A program made the position numbers and the translations under genes. From a bacterium (GTDB lineage Bacteria; Zixibacteria; MSB-5A5; GN15; FEB-12), in the NCBI GenBank assembly GCA_030640905.1, contig DAOWIM010000302.1, positions 1 to 12,247 of the forward strand: DNA of 12,247 nucleotides, in the 5' to 3' direction. The notes beneath the pieces are model-generated. The model was not told the origin of the DNA and did not search any database. It saw only the letters and a list, made by a program, of their open reading frames with translations. Shown one piece after another: positions 1 through 6,691 of the stretch. Every line of letters begins with the position of its first letter. Positions within the stretch are counted from its first letter, which is position 1.

Positions 1-785
1 ACATATTCGCACTTTTCACAGAAGGCAGGCCAGGTATGTAGAAAACCGCAGACGTCGTCGGTGAAACCCCTGGTGTTGTCACAGTCAAAGCAGACATCGG
101 CATCGACATATAAACCCATATAAACCTGTTCAAGAGGTCGGGTGCCAATATTTTGGACAATATAATCAAACAGAACCATGTTCTCAGCATAGGAATATGA
201 CCAGGCATAGGATGCTTGAGTAACTTCGATGTTCAAGGGTCGATGGGACAAACCATCTTCGTCGGTGCCAAGACCTTCAGTGAAAGTGTCGGAGTATCTC
301 GCTATGTAGTCTTCCTCCGAAATAGCACCTTCAAACTCCGGCATAGATGGATCTATGATGGAACGATAGATCATGTCACCGAATGGTGATTCGTCGGGAT
401 ACATTTCCCGCAGACCTATCCAACCATCAGCACCCACCGACACAAGCGTATCACGTCCAACGACGGCGCCAATCCAAAACGCTCCTGCAAAAAGATATTC
501 AACATGCGAGTTTATTGGATACTCGCACGATCGAACAGCTTGACCTGAGAAGCAGTCGGAGGAGCCCACTGCGAATCCTGTGCCGAAAGTACCGTTGTTG
601 TTGATGGCCAGGACCATCCGCCCGACGCGATGAGCAGTGAGACAGTGAGCTGGTGGCCCAACTAAAGAAGAGCCGGGTCCATTGACCAGTTTTGAATCGA
701 TAGAAGTTCTTGCGATCACAGATCCGGTAAAAACCAGACATAGAGCGACCAAGACAGTCGCAACGATTATAACTCCTTTTGGCAT
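1..785 (-). CDS. Secreted protein of unknown function, N-terminal part (C-terminus beyond left edge)
   Basis: The minus-strand frame is open from an ATG at 785 to the window edge, 261 codons with no stop. The start is supported by GGAAGG just upstream (about 789-794). Residues 1-25 form a signal peptide: Met-Pro-Lys, a hydrophobic core rich in Val, Ile and Leu, then a small-residue cleavage site near SVIA/RTS, so the product is exported. The mature part contains a stretch like FAGAFWIGAVVGRDTLVS, an acidic region, an aromatic patch (SYAWSYSYAEN), a stretch near VLFDYIVQNIG and VYMGLYVDADV, and a late cysteine cluster (CFDCDN, then CGF, then CEKCE). From memory, this wording is typical of large exported proteins of candidate phyla such as Zixibacteria, often with C-terminal sorting or dockerin tails; that part cannot be seen here. 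No enzymatic motif is recognised. The 80-residue minus-strand reading at 499-741 is a shadow of this gene in another frame. Confidence 0.85.
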   Translation of the reverse strand, partial: MPKGVIIVATVLVALCLVFTGSVIARTSIDSKLVNGPGSSLVGPPAHCLTAHRVGRMVLAINNNGTFGTGFAVGSSDCFSGQAVRSCEYPINSHVEYLFAGAFWIGAVVGRDTLVSVGADGWIGLREMYPDESPFGDMIYRSIIDPSMPEFEGAISEEDYIARYSDTFTEGLGTDEDGLSHRPLNIEVTQASYAWSYSYAENMVLFDYIVQNIGTRPLEQVYMGLYVDADVCFDCDNTRGFTDDVCGFLHTWPAFCEKCEY

Positions 786-1135
786 AATCCTTCCACTCGC
801 GAATATGGTTAATTCACATTATTGACGCATAATTAGGGAGATTGGTTCAAAAGAAAAAATCTCCATTCATCCAAGCCACAAGTTTACAACAATTGCATGG
901 TGATAGCAAGGATTTTCCGGGGCGGCACCATAAAGATTACGCTCTTGACCGGGCGCGCCGCGCCGACCCTAAGTTTCAATACGGCATAGCCTTACTGGAA
1001 ATGGCAATTTGCTTCAGCACGGGAGAGATGGTTGATTGCCGGCGCCGTAGCTTGATCCTCTGGTCGGCACACGAGATCAGATATTGGGAGCAGGCGACCC
1101 GTATGGTGTACGGGCCGCTCTGCGGGGGATTTTTA
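786..1135. other. Gap without a recognisable gene
   Basis: About 350 bases between the start of the secreted-protein gene and the stop of the M16 relic. All six frames were considered. The one long plus-strand reading (from a TTG at 842) runs antisense into glgP, has no recognisable motif, no ribosome-binding site and unconvincing codon structure, so it is not called. No tRNA T-loop, tmRNA or RNase P signature was seen. A short inverted repeat (GGAGATT 837-843 / AATCTCC 858-864) and two small hairpins at 1098-1125 are present. The promoter of the secreted-protein gene should lie near its right-to-left start (about 790-850), but no clear -35/-10 pair could be chosen. Confidence 0.6.
1098..1134 (+). 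terminator. Possible weak terminator: two small hairpins plus a T-run
   Basis: On the plus strand CCCGTA (1098-1103) pairs with TACGGG (1109-1114) around a 5-base loop. It is followed at once by CCGC (1115-1118) pairing with GCGG (1122-1125), then GGGA and five T (1130-1134). This order of GC-rich stem then T-run resembles an intrinsic terminator for plus-strand transcription. The spacing between stem and T-run is not ideal and no plus-strand gene precedes it. In the minus direction, downstream of the M16 relic stop, the same stems have no T-run after them. It may end an unrecognised small transcript from the gap to its left, or be chance. Confidence 0.25.
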
Positions 1136-1312
1136 TCAGTTTGGATCGGGGATGGTTATATCAAGCGGGACTGGTGCATCAAGGCCGAGCGAGTCAAGCG
1201 GCTCATCGAACAGATCGGCATTGCCGACCACAAGAACCACCATCTCCTCAGACCTGATATTCTTGCCGACAGCCGTTACCACCTCGAATCGACTGCGCGT
1301 CGTTGGGTAACA
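1136..1312 (-). pseudogene. Relic of an M16-family (pitrilysin-type) peptidase, C-terminal end only
   Basis: Directly after the glgP stop, the minus strand carries an open reading of about 58 codons ending in TGA at 1136-1138. Its translation contains EVVTAVGKNI, IRSEEMVVLVVGNADLF and EPLDSLG, followed by a short Pro/Asp-rich tail. From family knowledge this matches the last ~50 residues of M16B peptidases, where a helix (xVxxVAKKYI) leads to a strand of the type PDxMVxLVVGD, then a short helix and the end of the protein. Codon structure supports past coding: about half the codons from 1285 leftwards begin with G. The zinc motif HxxEH and the other ~400 residues are absent, there is no good start codon with a ribosome-binding site, and glgP occupies the position where the rest should be. 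The likely origin is a deletion that joined glgP to the tail of an M16 gene. A small functional protein cannot be excluded. Confidence 0.55.
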
Positions 1313-1314
1313 GC

Positions 1315-3879
1315 CTACCACCAACGGATCAGTTTGGGCTTAACCGTATGCGGGAGAGTGTCACTTTGTGGAATGATTCGAGCCGTGATGCCGAACCGTC
1401 CCGATTCCAGGCACTGAACTTCGCCCCGGAACAAATAGACTCCGTCTTTACCCTCGGAAGCCGAGCCATTGAGGTTAGCCTCAATCGGAGTGAAGTCACG
1501 TATCTGTTCCTGCGAGTTAAGCAGACCAGCGACAACCTCGATACGAACATCCTCGGGCCGAATCTTACCGAGCCGAACCTTGATGGTAATTGGGAAATTC
1601 TGTCCAACATACAGGGTTGGTTCCAGTTCAGGAATCTCTACGTCCTCGATCTTGATCTTGTCCCAACTGGCTGCCATTCGCTCGACCCATCCGGCGACCT
1701 CACGGGTGACACCGAAGTCCTGCTGGCGCAACTTGGCTCCGGCATCCATCGCCGGCAGGTAGAACATGTTGGTATAATCGATAAGCATCCGCTGAGCCGA
1801 AAACTTCTGGCCAGTGACTCTGATAGCGGCTTTCATCCGGGCAATCCACTTGGTCGGCAGGCCAATCTCGCTGGTGTCGTAGAAAAGTGGGATAACTTCC
1901 TTCTCAAGAGTGGTGTAAAGAGCTTCGGCATCGAAATGATTTTGAGTGTCAACGTTATCATACTCTTCGCCATTGCCAATCTTGAATCCGACCTGATCGT
2001 CATACCCTTCGTCCCACCAACCGTCAAGAATCGATACATTGAGCGCACCGTTGAGGCTGGCTTTCATCCCGGAGGTGCCTGATGCTTCCAGCGGGCGACG
2101 CGGATTGTTCAGCCAGATGTCAGCCCCCTGAACCAGATAGCGGCCGATGTTTATATCGTAATCCTCAAGGAAGATTATCCGATTGCGAAAGCGTTCCTCG
2201 GAGGCATAAGACACCAACTGTTTGATAATTTCTTTGCCCGGATTGTCCAGCGGGTGTGCTTTGCCGGAAAAGACTATCTGAAGGGGGCAACGGTCATTGT
2301 TGACGATGCGGTCGAGGCGGTCCGGGTCGGAGAAGATCAGGTTGCCGCGTTTGTAGGTTGAGAATCGCCGCGCAAAACCGATCGTGCATACTTGCGGGTC
2401 AAGCACCTGGTCGGCTCGTTGAATTTCTATCTGGGGAGCGCCCCGGCGAATCAGTTGTTCCCGGAGCTTCTTGCGGGCAAAAAATACCAGCCGTTCCCGT
2501 CGTCGGTTGTGAACGCGCCATAGCTCGGCATCGGGGATTTTCTCGATACCATCCCAGACATCGGTAGCTTCCGGTCGCTCAACGTACCGATGGCCAACAT
2601 AAGAAACATACAGTTCCTTCATATCGTGACATATCCATGAGGACGGATGGACGCCGTTGGTGACGGCCCGTATCGGTACTTCGTGACGGGGAAGGTCGGG
2701 CCAGATGTTGTGCCACATTTCGCGTGCCACCCGGCTGTGCAGCTTGGACACGCCATTGGCAAAAGCCGATGTTTTCAGAGCGGCTACGGTCATGCCGAAC
2801 GATTCAGTTTCGTCATCGGGGATAGTCCGTCCCAGCGCGAGAAAATCTTTCCAGCTAATCCCCATCTTGGAGATCATTTTGCCGAGGTATCGATGTACAA
2901 GAACCGGATCGAACTTTTCATTACCGGCGGGAACGGGAGTATGGGTGGTGAATACCGACGTTGACCAGACGTACTCGAGGCCTTCCTGGAAAGAAAGAGC
3001 GTGCTCTTTCATTAATCCGCGAATTCGCTCCAGCGTCAGAAACCAGGCGTGGCCTTCGTTCATATGAAATACGGAGGGATGGATGCCGAGCGCCCGAAGA
3101 GCCCTTGCACCCCCAATCCCTAGCGCAATTTCCTGCCTGATACGCATATCTTTGTCGCCGCCATACAGAACTGAGGTAATCTCCCGATGCTTCGACGGAT
3201 TCTCCGGAAGATTGGTGTCGAGCAGATAGAGCGGCAGGACGCCGATATCGACTTTCCAAATCTGTATCTGGATCGGGGTGGCATCAATCTCGACAGAAAC
3301 TCGCAACGGTTGATCGTTGTCATCTTTGACCATCTGCACCGGCATATGGTACCAGTCGTTCTCGACATACCGTTCCTGCTGCCAGCCATCGGCTGAGAGA
3401 ATCTGGCGGAAATAACCGTAACGGTAAAGCAGCCCAATACCGACAAATGGCAGACCCAGATCAGAGGCTGATTTGAGCGTATCACCAGAGAGAACCCCCA
3501 GCCCACCCGAGTACACAGGCAGCCCTGTGTCGAGTCCGTACTCCAGCGAAAAATAAGCTATGGTCTCTTTGGTACGGTCAGCATGTTCACGCTTGAACCA
3601 TTTCTTGCTCTTGAGGTACTGGTGGTAATTGCGATAGACTCGATCAAGGCTGGCGAGAAAACCCTCGTCCTTAGCCGCCGCCTGTAGTTTTTCCTGTGGC
3701 AGGCGGGAAAGCATCTCGACCGGGTTCTGCCCGCAGCTTTCCCACATCAACGGATCGAGCCGGATAAAGAGCTTCACCAGGTTCCAGTTCCAGGAATACC
3801 AGAGGTTATGGGCCAGTTCCTGAAGGTTATTGATTTCTTTCGGTAGCCGTGGTAGTACTAAGAACTGTCTGACCTGCAT
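1315..3879 (-). CDS. glgP: Alpha-glucan (glycogen/maltodextrin) phosphorylase, GT35 family
   Basis: An 854-residue cytoplasmic enzyme that phosphorolyses alpha-1,4-glucan ends to glucose-1-phosphate using pyridoxal phosphate. An N-terminal segment of the DUF3417 type (from about residue 10, including AHNLWYSWN) marks the bacterial/archaeal ~850-residue subfamily (TIGR02094 type). Then come SLEYGLDTGLPVYSGGLG (about 111-128), NEGHAWF (about 274-280) and the PLP site EASGTSGMKAS with the Schiff-base Lys at 606. Just after it lies LDGWWDEGY. Length and the C-terminal wording (GRFGITARI, then RWW) indicate a full-length protein. The ATG at 3879 is preceded by AGGA about 10 bases upstream. It is divergent from pfkA, and the two share the 3880-4030 intergenic region, which fits coordinated glycogen breakdown and glycolysis. 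No frameshift or missing residue was seen. Several antisense readings inside it, up to 259 codons, are shadows. Confidence 0.96.
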   Translation of the reverse strand: MQVRQFLVLPRLPKEINNLQELAHNLWYSWNWNLVKLFIRLDPLMWESCGQNPVEMLSRLPQEKLQAAAKDEGFLASLDRVYRNYHQYLKSKKWFKREHADRTKETIAYFSLEYGLDTGLPVYSGGLGVLSGDTLKSASDLGLPFVGIGLLYRYGYFRQILSADGWQQERYVENDWYHMPVQMVKDDNDQPLRVSVEIDATPIQIQIWKVDIGVLPLYLLDTNLPENPSKHREITSVLYGGDKDMRIRQEIALGIGGARALRALGIHPSVFHMNEGHAWFLTLERIRGLMKEHALSFQEGLEYVWSTSVFTTHTPVPAGNEKFDPVLVHRYLGKMISKMGISWKDFLALGRTIPDDETESFGMTVAALKTSAFANGVSKLHSRVAREMWHNIWPDLPRHEVPIRAVTNGVHPSSWICHDMKELYVSYVGHRYVERPEATDVWDGIEKIPDAELWRVHNRRRERLVFFARKKLREQLIRRGAPQIEIQRADQVLDPQVCTIGFARRFSTYKRGNLIFSDPDRLDRIVNNDRCPLQIVFSGKAHPLDNPGKEIIKQLVSYASEERFRNRIIFLEDYDINIGRYLVQGADIWLNNPRRPLEASGTSGMKASLNGALNVSILDGWWDEGYDDQVGFKIGNGEEYDNVDTQNHFDAEALYTTLEKEVIPLFYDTSEIGLPTKWIARMKAAIRVTGQKFSAQRMLIDYTNMFYLPAMDAGAKLRQQDFGVTREVAGWVERMAASWDKIKIEDVEIPELEPTLYVGQNFPITIKVRLGKIRPEDVRIEVVAGLLNSQEQIRDFTPIEANLNGSASEGKDGVYLFRGEVQCLESGRFGITARIIPQSDTLPHTVKPKLIRWW

Positions 3880-3960
3880 CGGTGTTTTTCCTATCTTAAG
3901 TTTGTAACACGAGTTGCGATTCTACCTGTATTGCTTTTTATCGAGCGAATCAACAACAAA

Positions 3961-3990
3961 TTTACATCCGATTCACACAACCCTTTTAAT
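3961..3990 (+). promoter_or_regulatory. Putative sigma-70-like promoter of pfkA
   Basis: TTTACA (3961-3966) and TTTAAT (3985-3990) are separated by 18 bases, a fair match to -35 and -10 boxes. Transcription would begin near 3997, giving a leader of roughly 35 bases before the ATG at 4031. The -10 box lies inside the spacer of the inverted repeat described separately. Other AT-rich hexamers exist in this intergenic region, so the choice is tentative. Confidence 0.35.
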
Positions 3991-4008
3991 TGCCAACGAT
4001 TTGTGTGA
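3973..4008. repeat. Inverted repeat TCACACAA / TTGTGTGA in the glgP-pfkA intergenic region
   Basis: TCACACAA at 3973-3980 is exactly repeated inverted as TTGTGTGA at 4001-4008, with a 20-base spacer. Arm centres are 28 bases apart, not far from three helical turns, so a dimeric regulator could contact both arms on nearly the same face of DNA. The arms flank the proposed pfkA -10 box and lie upstream of glgP, so one bound factor could affect both divergent genes. The arms contain the TGTGA pentamer known from CRP/FNR-type half-sites but in inside-out order, so a classical CRP site is not claimed. Confidence 0.4.
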
Positions 4009-4030
4009 CCGATATGTTGGGACCAATAGG

Positions 4031-5227
4031 ATGAAAACGAATAATCAGGGAAATGACACTTTGAATAAGAAAATAAAACGTATTGGAGTTCTGACCGGCG
4101 GTGGCGATTGCCCCGGCCTCAATGCCGTTATCCGAGCTATTGTTAAGACGGCTCACCACGAATACGATATCGAGATTATCGGGTTTGAGGACGGCTACGA
4201 AGGGCTGATCGAGGGGCGTTATCGCAAGATTGATCTGCGGGATGCTTCCGGTATTCTGGCTCAGGGTGGGACAATCCTCGGTACTTCCAACCGGGCCGAC
4301 CCGTTTAGATTTCCGGTGCTGCAGAATGACGGTTACGTATATCTGGATCGGTCGTCGCAGGGCGTGCTCAATTACGAAAAACTTGGACTGGATGCGCTGA
4401 TCGCTATCGGCGGCGATGGAACAATGGGAGCTTCGGCCGGAATGATTGAGAAGGGTCTGCCAATTATCGGAGTTCCCAAGACAATCGACAACGACCTGGT
4501 CGGGACCGATGTCACTTTTGGTTTTGACTCGGCAGTGATAACGGCCACCGATGCAGTTGACAAGATTCACACGACGGCGCAATCTCATCATCGCGTCATG
4601 TTTGTCGAGGTGATGGGGCGCTACGCCGGGTGGCTGGCTCTCTGTTCCGGTCTGGCCGGAGGTGGTGATATCATCCTCTTGCCCGAGTTTTCCTATGATA
4701 TCGAAGCTATCTGCGATCAGGTCCGGACCCGTAATGCGCAGGGCAAGAATTTCTCGATTGTGGTCGTAGGCGAAGGGGCCAAACCGGTCGGCGGTGAAAT
4801 GGTCGTGCAGCGAACGGTCAAACACTCGCCCGATGCTATCCGTCTGGGTGGCGTTTCGCACGCTGTTGCCGCTCAGGTTGAGGAGTTGACCAATATTGAA
4901 TGTCGCGTTACGATTCTTGGCCATCTTCTCAGGGGAGGCAGCCCCAGCGCCTTTGATCGGGTGCTGGCAACACGCCTGGGTGTGGAGGCCGTGCGCATGG
5001 CGGCGAAGGGAGAATCTGGGAAACTGGTTGTTCTGAAAAATAATCGTATGGATTCAATTCCAATCGCTGAAGTCGCCGGTAAGATTAGAACGGTGACTCC
5101 CGATGATAATCTGGTCAGGACAGCACAATCGCTGGGGATCTGCCTGGGCTTTGCGCAGGGTGAATCTCCAGAGAAATACTACGATCCCGTCCAGACCGCG
5201 CCTCGGCAGGGGCAGGAAGACAACTAA
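4031..5227 (+). CDS. pfkA: 6-phosphofructokinase (PFK-A superfamily, ATP-type with Lys in the 124 position)
   Basis: A 398-residue cytoplasmic glycolytic enzyme that phosphorylates fructose-6-phosphate to fructose-1,6-bisphosphate. Visible in order: the nucleotide loop GVLTGGGDCPGLNAV (19-33), GGDGT (127-131), PKTIDND (149-155) with catalytic Asp 153, MGRYAGW, and LGHLLRGGSPSAFDR near the C-terminal third. Gly at 130 is the ATP-type residue (E. coli Gly104); PPi enzymes have Asp there. Lys 150 stands where E. coli has Gly124 and is typical of PPi-dependent and group III enzymes, so this is a group III-like form predicted to prefer ATP. The ATG at 4031 is chosen because GGGA lies 8 bases upstream and the family starts near here. 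A TTG at 4061 with AGGGA upstream is a possible alternative. The frame stays open to 3914, but that extension is not family-like. It is first in a likely operon; the next gene begins 36 bases after its stop. Confidence 0.95.
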   Translation: MKTNNQGNDTLNKKIKRIGVLTGGGDCPGLNAVIRAIVKTAHHEYDIEIIGFEDGYEGLIEGRYRKIDLRDASGILAQGGTILGTSNRADPFRFPVLQNDGYVYLDRSSQGVLNYEKLGLDALIAIGGDGTMGASAGMIEKGLPIIGVPKTIDNDLVGTDVTFGFDSAVITATDAVDKIHTTAQSHHRVMFVEVMGRYAGWLALCSGLAGGGDIILLPEFSYDIEAICDQVRTRNAQGKNFSIVVVGEGAKPVGGEMVVQRTVKHSPDAIRLGGVSHAVAAQVEELTNIECRVTILGHLLRGGSPSAFDRVLATRLGVEAVRMAAKGESGKLVVLKNNRMDSIPIAEVAGKIRTVTPDDNLVRTAQSLGICLGFAQGESPEKYYDPVQTAPRQGQEDN

Positions 5228-5263
5228 TTTGCGGGGCTACCGGATTCGCAGGGTCAGACTACT

Positions 5264-6691
5264 TTGATTACGCTCTCATTTCACGGTGCAGCTGGGACGG
5301 TGACCGGCTCCAAGTACCTCTTGACGGTTAACAACCGGAGCATTCTGGTTGACTGCGGGATGTTTCAGGGTTCGCGACAGTTGAGGCAGAGAAACTGGCG
5401 GAAGATGCCGTTTAGGGCATCGACTGTTTCGGCGGTAATTGCCACCCATTCGCATATCGATCACATCGGGGCTATTCCAAGGCTCGTTCGTGAAGGTTTC
5501 TCAGGGCAGGTTTTTGCAACACCGCCGACTGCTGATATCGGCCAAGTGTCTCTGATGGATTCGGCTTACCTGATGGAAGAAGATGCGGCCTATCGTAATC
5601 GCAAAAAATTGACACGGCACAAAGTTGCCCTGCCTCTTTTTTCACGAGAGGATGCGATCAAGGCCATTGAGCTGTTTTGTCCGACCGAACCCGGTCGCTG
5701 GACGGCTATCGGTTCGGAGTTCAGGTTCAGGTTTCACATTGCCGGACATATCCTCGGCGCCATGAGTGTCGAAGTAGAACTAAACGACCGGGGCCGCAAA
5801 ACATCGATCCTTTTCTCTGGTGACATCGGTCGCTACGCCGTACCGCTTGTTTCCGATCCCGCCGAACCGCCCGAGACCAACTATCTGGTATGCGAATCAA
5901 CCTACGGCAGCGATGTCCATCCGCCCGAAGATCCGTTCTTCATGCTGGCCAGTGTCTTAGACGATGTCCTCAAACACAAAAGCGTTCTGCTGATACCGGC
6001 GTTCGCTGTCGGTCGCACTCAGCAGATTGTTTACATGATCAATACCCTGACCCGTCAGGGGAGAATCAAACCAATTGATGTCCATATCGATTCACCAATG
6101 GCCATCAAGGCGACCAACATCTATCGCAAATATCCCGACTACCATACGATTGATCTCAGCGCAATTGGCGATGATGACGATTTTCTCGGTGGTCCCAATG
6201 TTCACATCCATCGTGACCGGGCTTCATCGAAAGCGCTCAACAAACTGAAGGGACCGGCTGTTATCATCTCTGCAAGTGGTATGATGACCGGCGGTCGTAT
6301 CATGCATCACCTGATTCATCGTCTGCCGGACCGTAAAACCACCCTGGCGCTGGTCGGTTTTATGGCGCAGGGGACCCTCGGGCGCAAGGTTGAGGACGGT
6401 GAGAAGCTGGTCTATATCCACAAGATGCCGGTGAAGGTTCGGGCGCGGGTGATGAAACTGGGCGGGCTTTCCGGTCATGCCGACTATTATGAGATAGGGC
6501 ACTGGCTGGAAAAGGTTGAAAAGAGACCCAAACGGGTGTTTATTACGCATGGTGAACCGGATGAGTCAAAGGCAATGGCCGCCTATCTGAAAGAACAGAA
6601 AGGTTGGGCCTGCACGATACCGGTTCTTGATCAGACTATTGAACTTGATACAGACGGAGCGCAAGCTGATGAAAAAAGCCACCAAGGCTGA
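5264..6691 (+). CDS. Metallo-beta-lactamase-fold beta-CASP RNase-like protein (CPSF/Ysh1-related)
   Basis: A 475-residue protein of the group annotated as MBL-fold RNA-specificity domain proteins, related to eukaryotic CPSF-73 and to the bacterial endoribonuclease TTHA0252. Ligands for two zinc ions are all visible: HSHIDH (62-67), His 162 in AGHILGA, Asp 187 in SGDIGRY, and His 429 in THGEPD. Beta-CASP signatures are Glu 211 in CESTYG, the PAFAVGRTQQ segment, the ASGMMTGGR loop, and His 405 in LSGHAD. It is likely to cleave RNA in the cytoplasm; specificity is unknown. There is no KH domain as in archaeal homologues. The TTG start at 5264 is inferred: translation from it gives the canonical opening GAAGTVTGS within 16 residues, and AGGGT sits about 9 bases upstream. 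No ATG suits. It lies between pfkA and a LOG-family gene on the same strand and overlaps the latter by 23 bases, suggesting co-transcription. Confidence 0.92.
   Translation: MITLSFHGAAGTVTGSKYLLTVNNRSILVDCGMFQGSRQLRQRNWRKMPFRASTVSAVIATHSHIDHIGAIPRLVREGFSGQVFATPPTADIGQVSLMDSAYLMEEDAAYRNRKKLTRHKVALPLFSREDAIKAIELFCPTEPGRWTAIGSEFRFRFHIAGHILGAMSVEVELNDRGRKTSILFSGDIGRYAVPLVSDPAEPPETNYLVCESTYGSDVHPPEDPFFMLASVLDDVLKHKSVLLIPAFAVGRTQQIVYMINTLTRQGRIKPIDVHIDSPMAIKATNIYRKYPDYHTIDLSAIGDDDDFLGGPNVHIHRDRASSKALNKLKGPAVIISASGMMTGGRIMHHLIHRLPDRKTTLALVGFMAQGTLGRKVEDGEKLVYIHKMPVKVRARVMKLGGLSGHADYYEIGHWLEKVEKRPKRVFITHGEPDESKAMAAYLKEQKGWACTIPVLDQTIELDTDGAQADEKSHQG

Noticed and set aside
499..741. An 80-codon minus-strand reading near the left end.
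   Set aside because: It is a frame-shifted shadow of the secreted-protein gene, whose true frame is open from 785 to the edge with a signal peptide and ribosome-binding site.
837..864. A GGAGATT / AATCTCC inverted repeat as a possible terminator or mobile-element end.
   Set aside because: Only 7 bp with a 14-base loop, no T-run in a useful place, and no matching partner repeat elsewhere in the gap.
842..1417. A 191-codon plus-strand reading with a TTG start.
   Set aside because: It overlaps the glgP end and the M16 relic antisense, has no ribosome-binding site, no recognisable domain and a composition rich in Trp, Cys, His and Arg typical of shadow frames.
1303..2082. A 259-codon plus-strand reading.
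   Set aside because: It lies antisense to well-conserved glgP, with no recognisable motif and no start signal.
3914..4030. An N-terminal extension of PFK by 39 residues from an upstream start.
   Set aside because: The extension covers the probable promoter, has no ribosome-binding site, and is not expected in the family; the ATG at 4031 is better.
3986..4924. A 312-codon minus-strand reading antisense to pfkA.
   Set aside because: The plus strand here encodes all canonical PFK motifs; the antisense frame is a composition effect.
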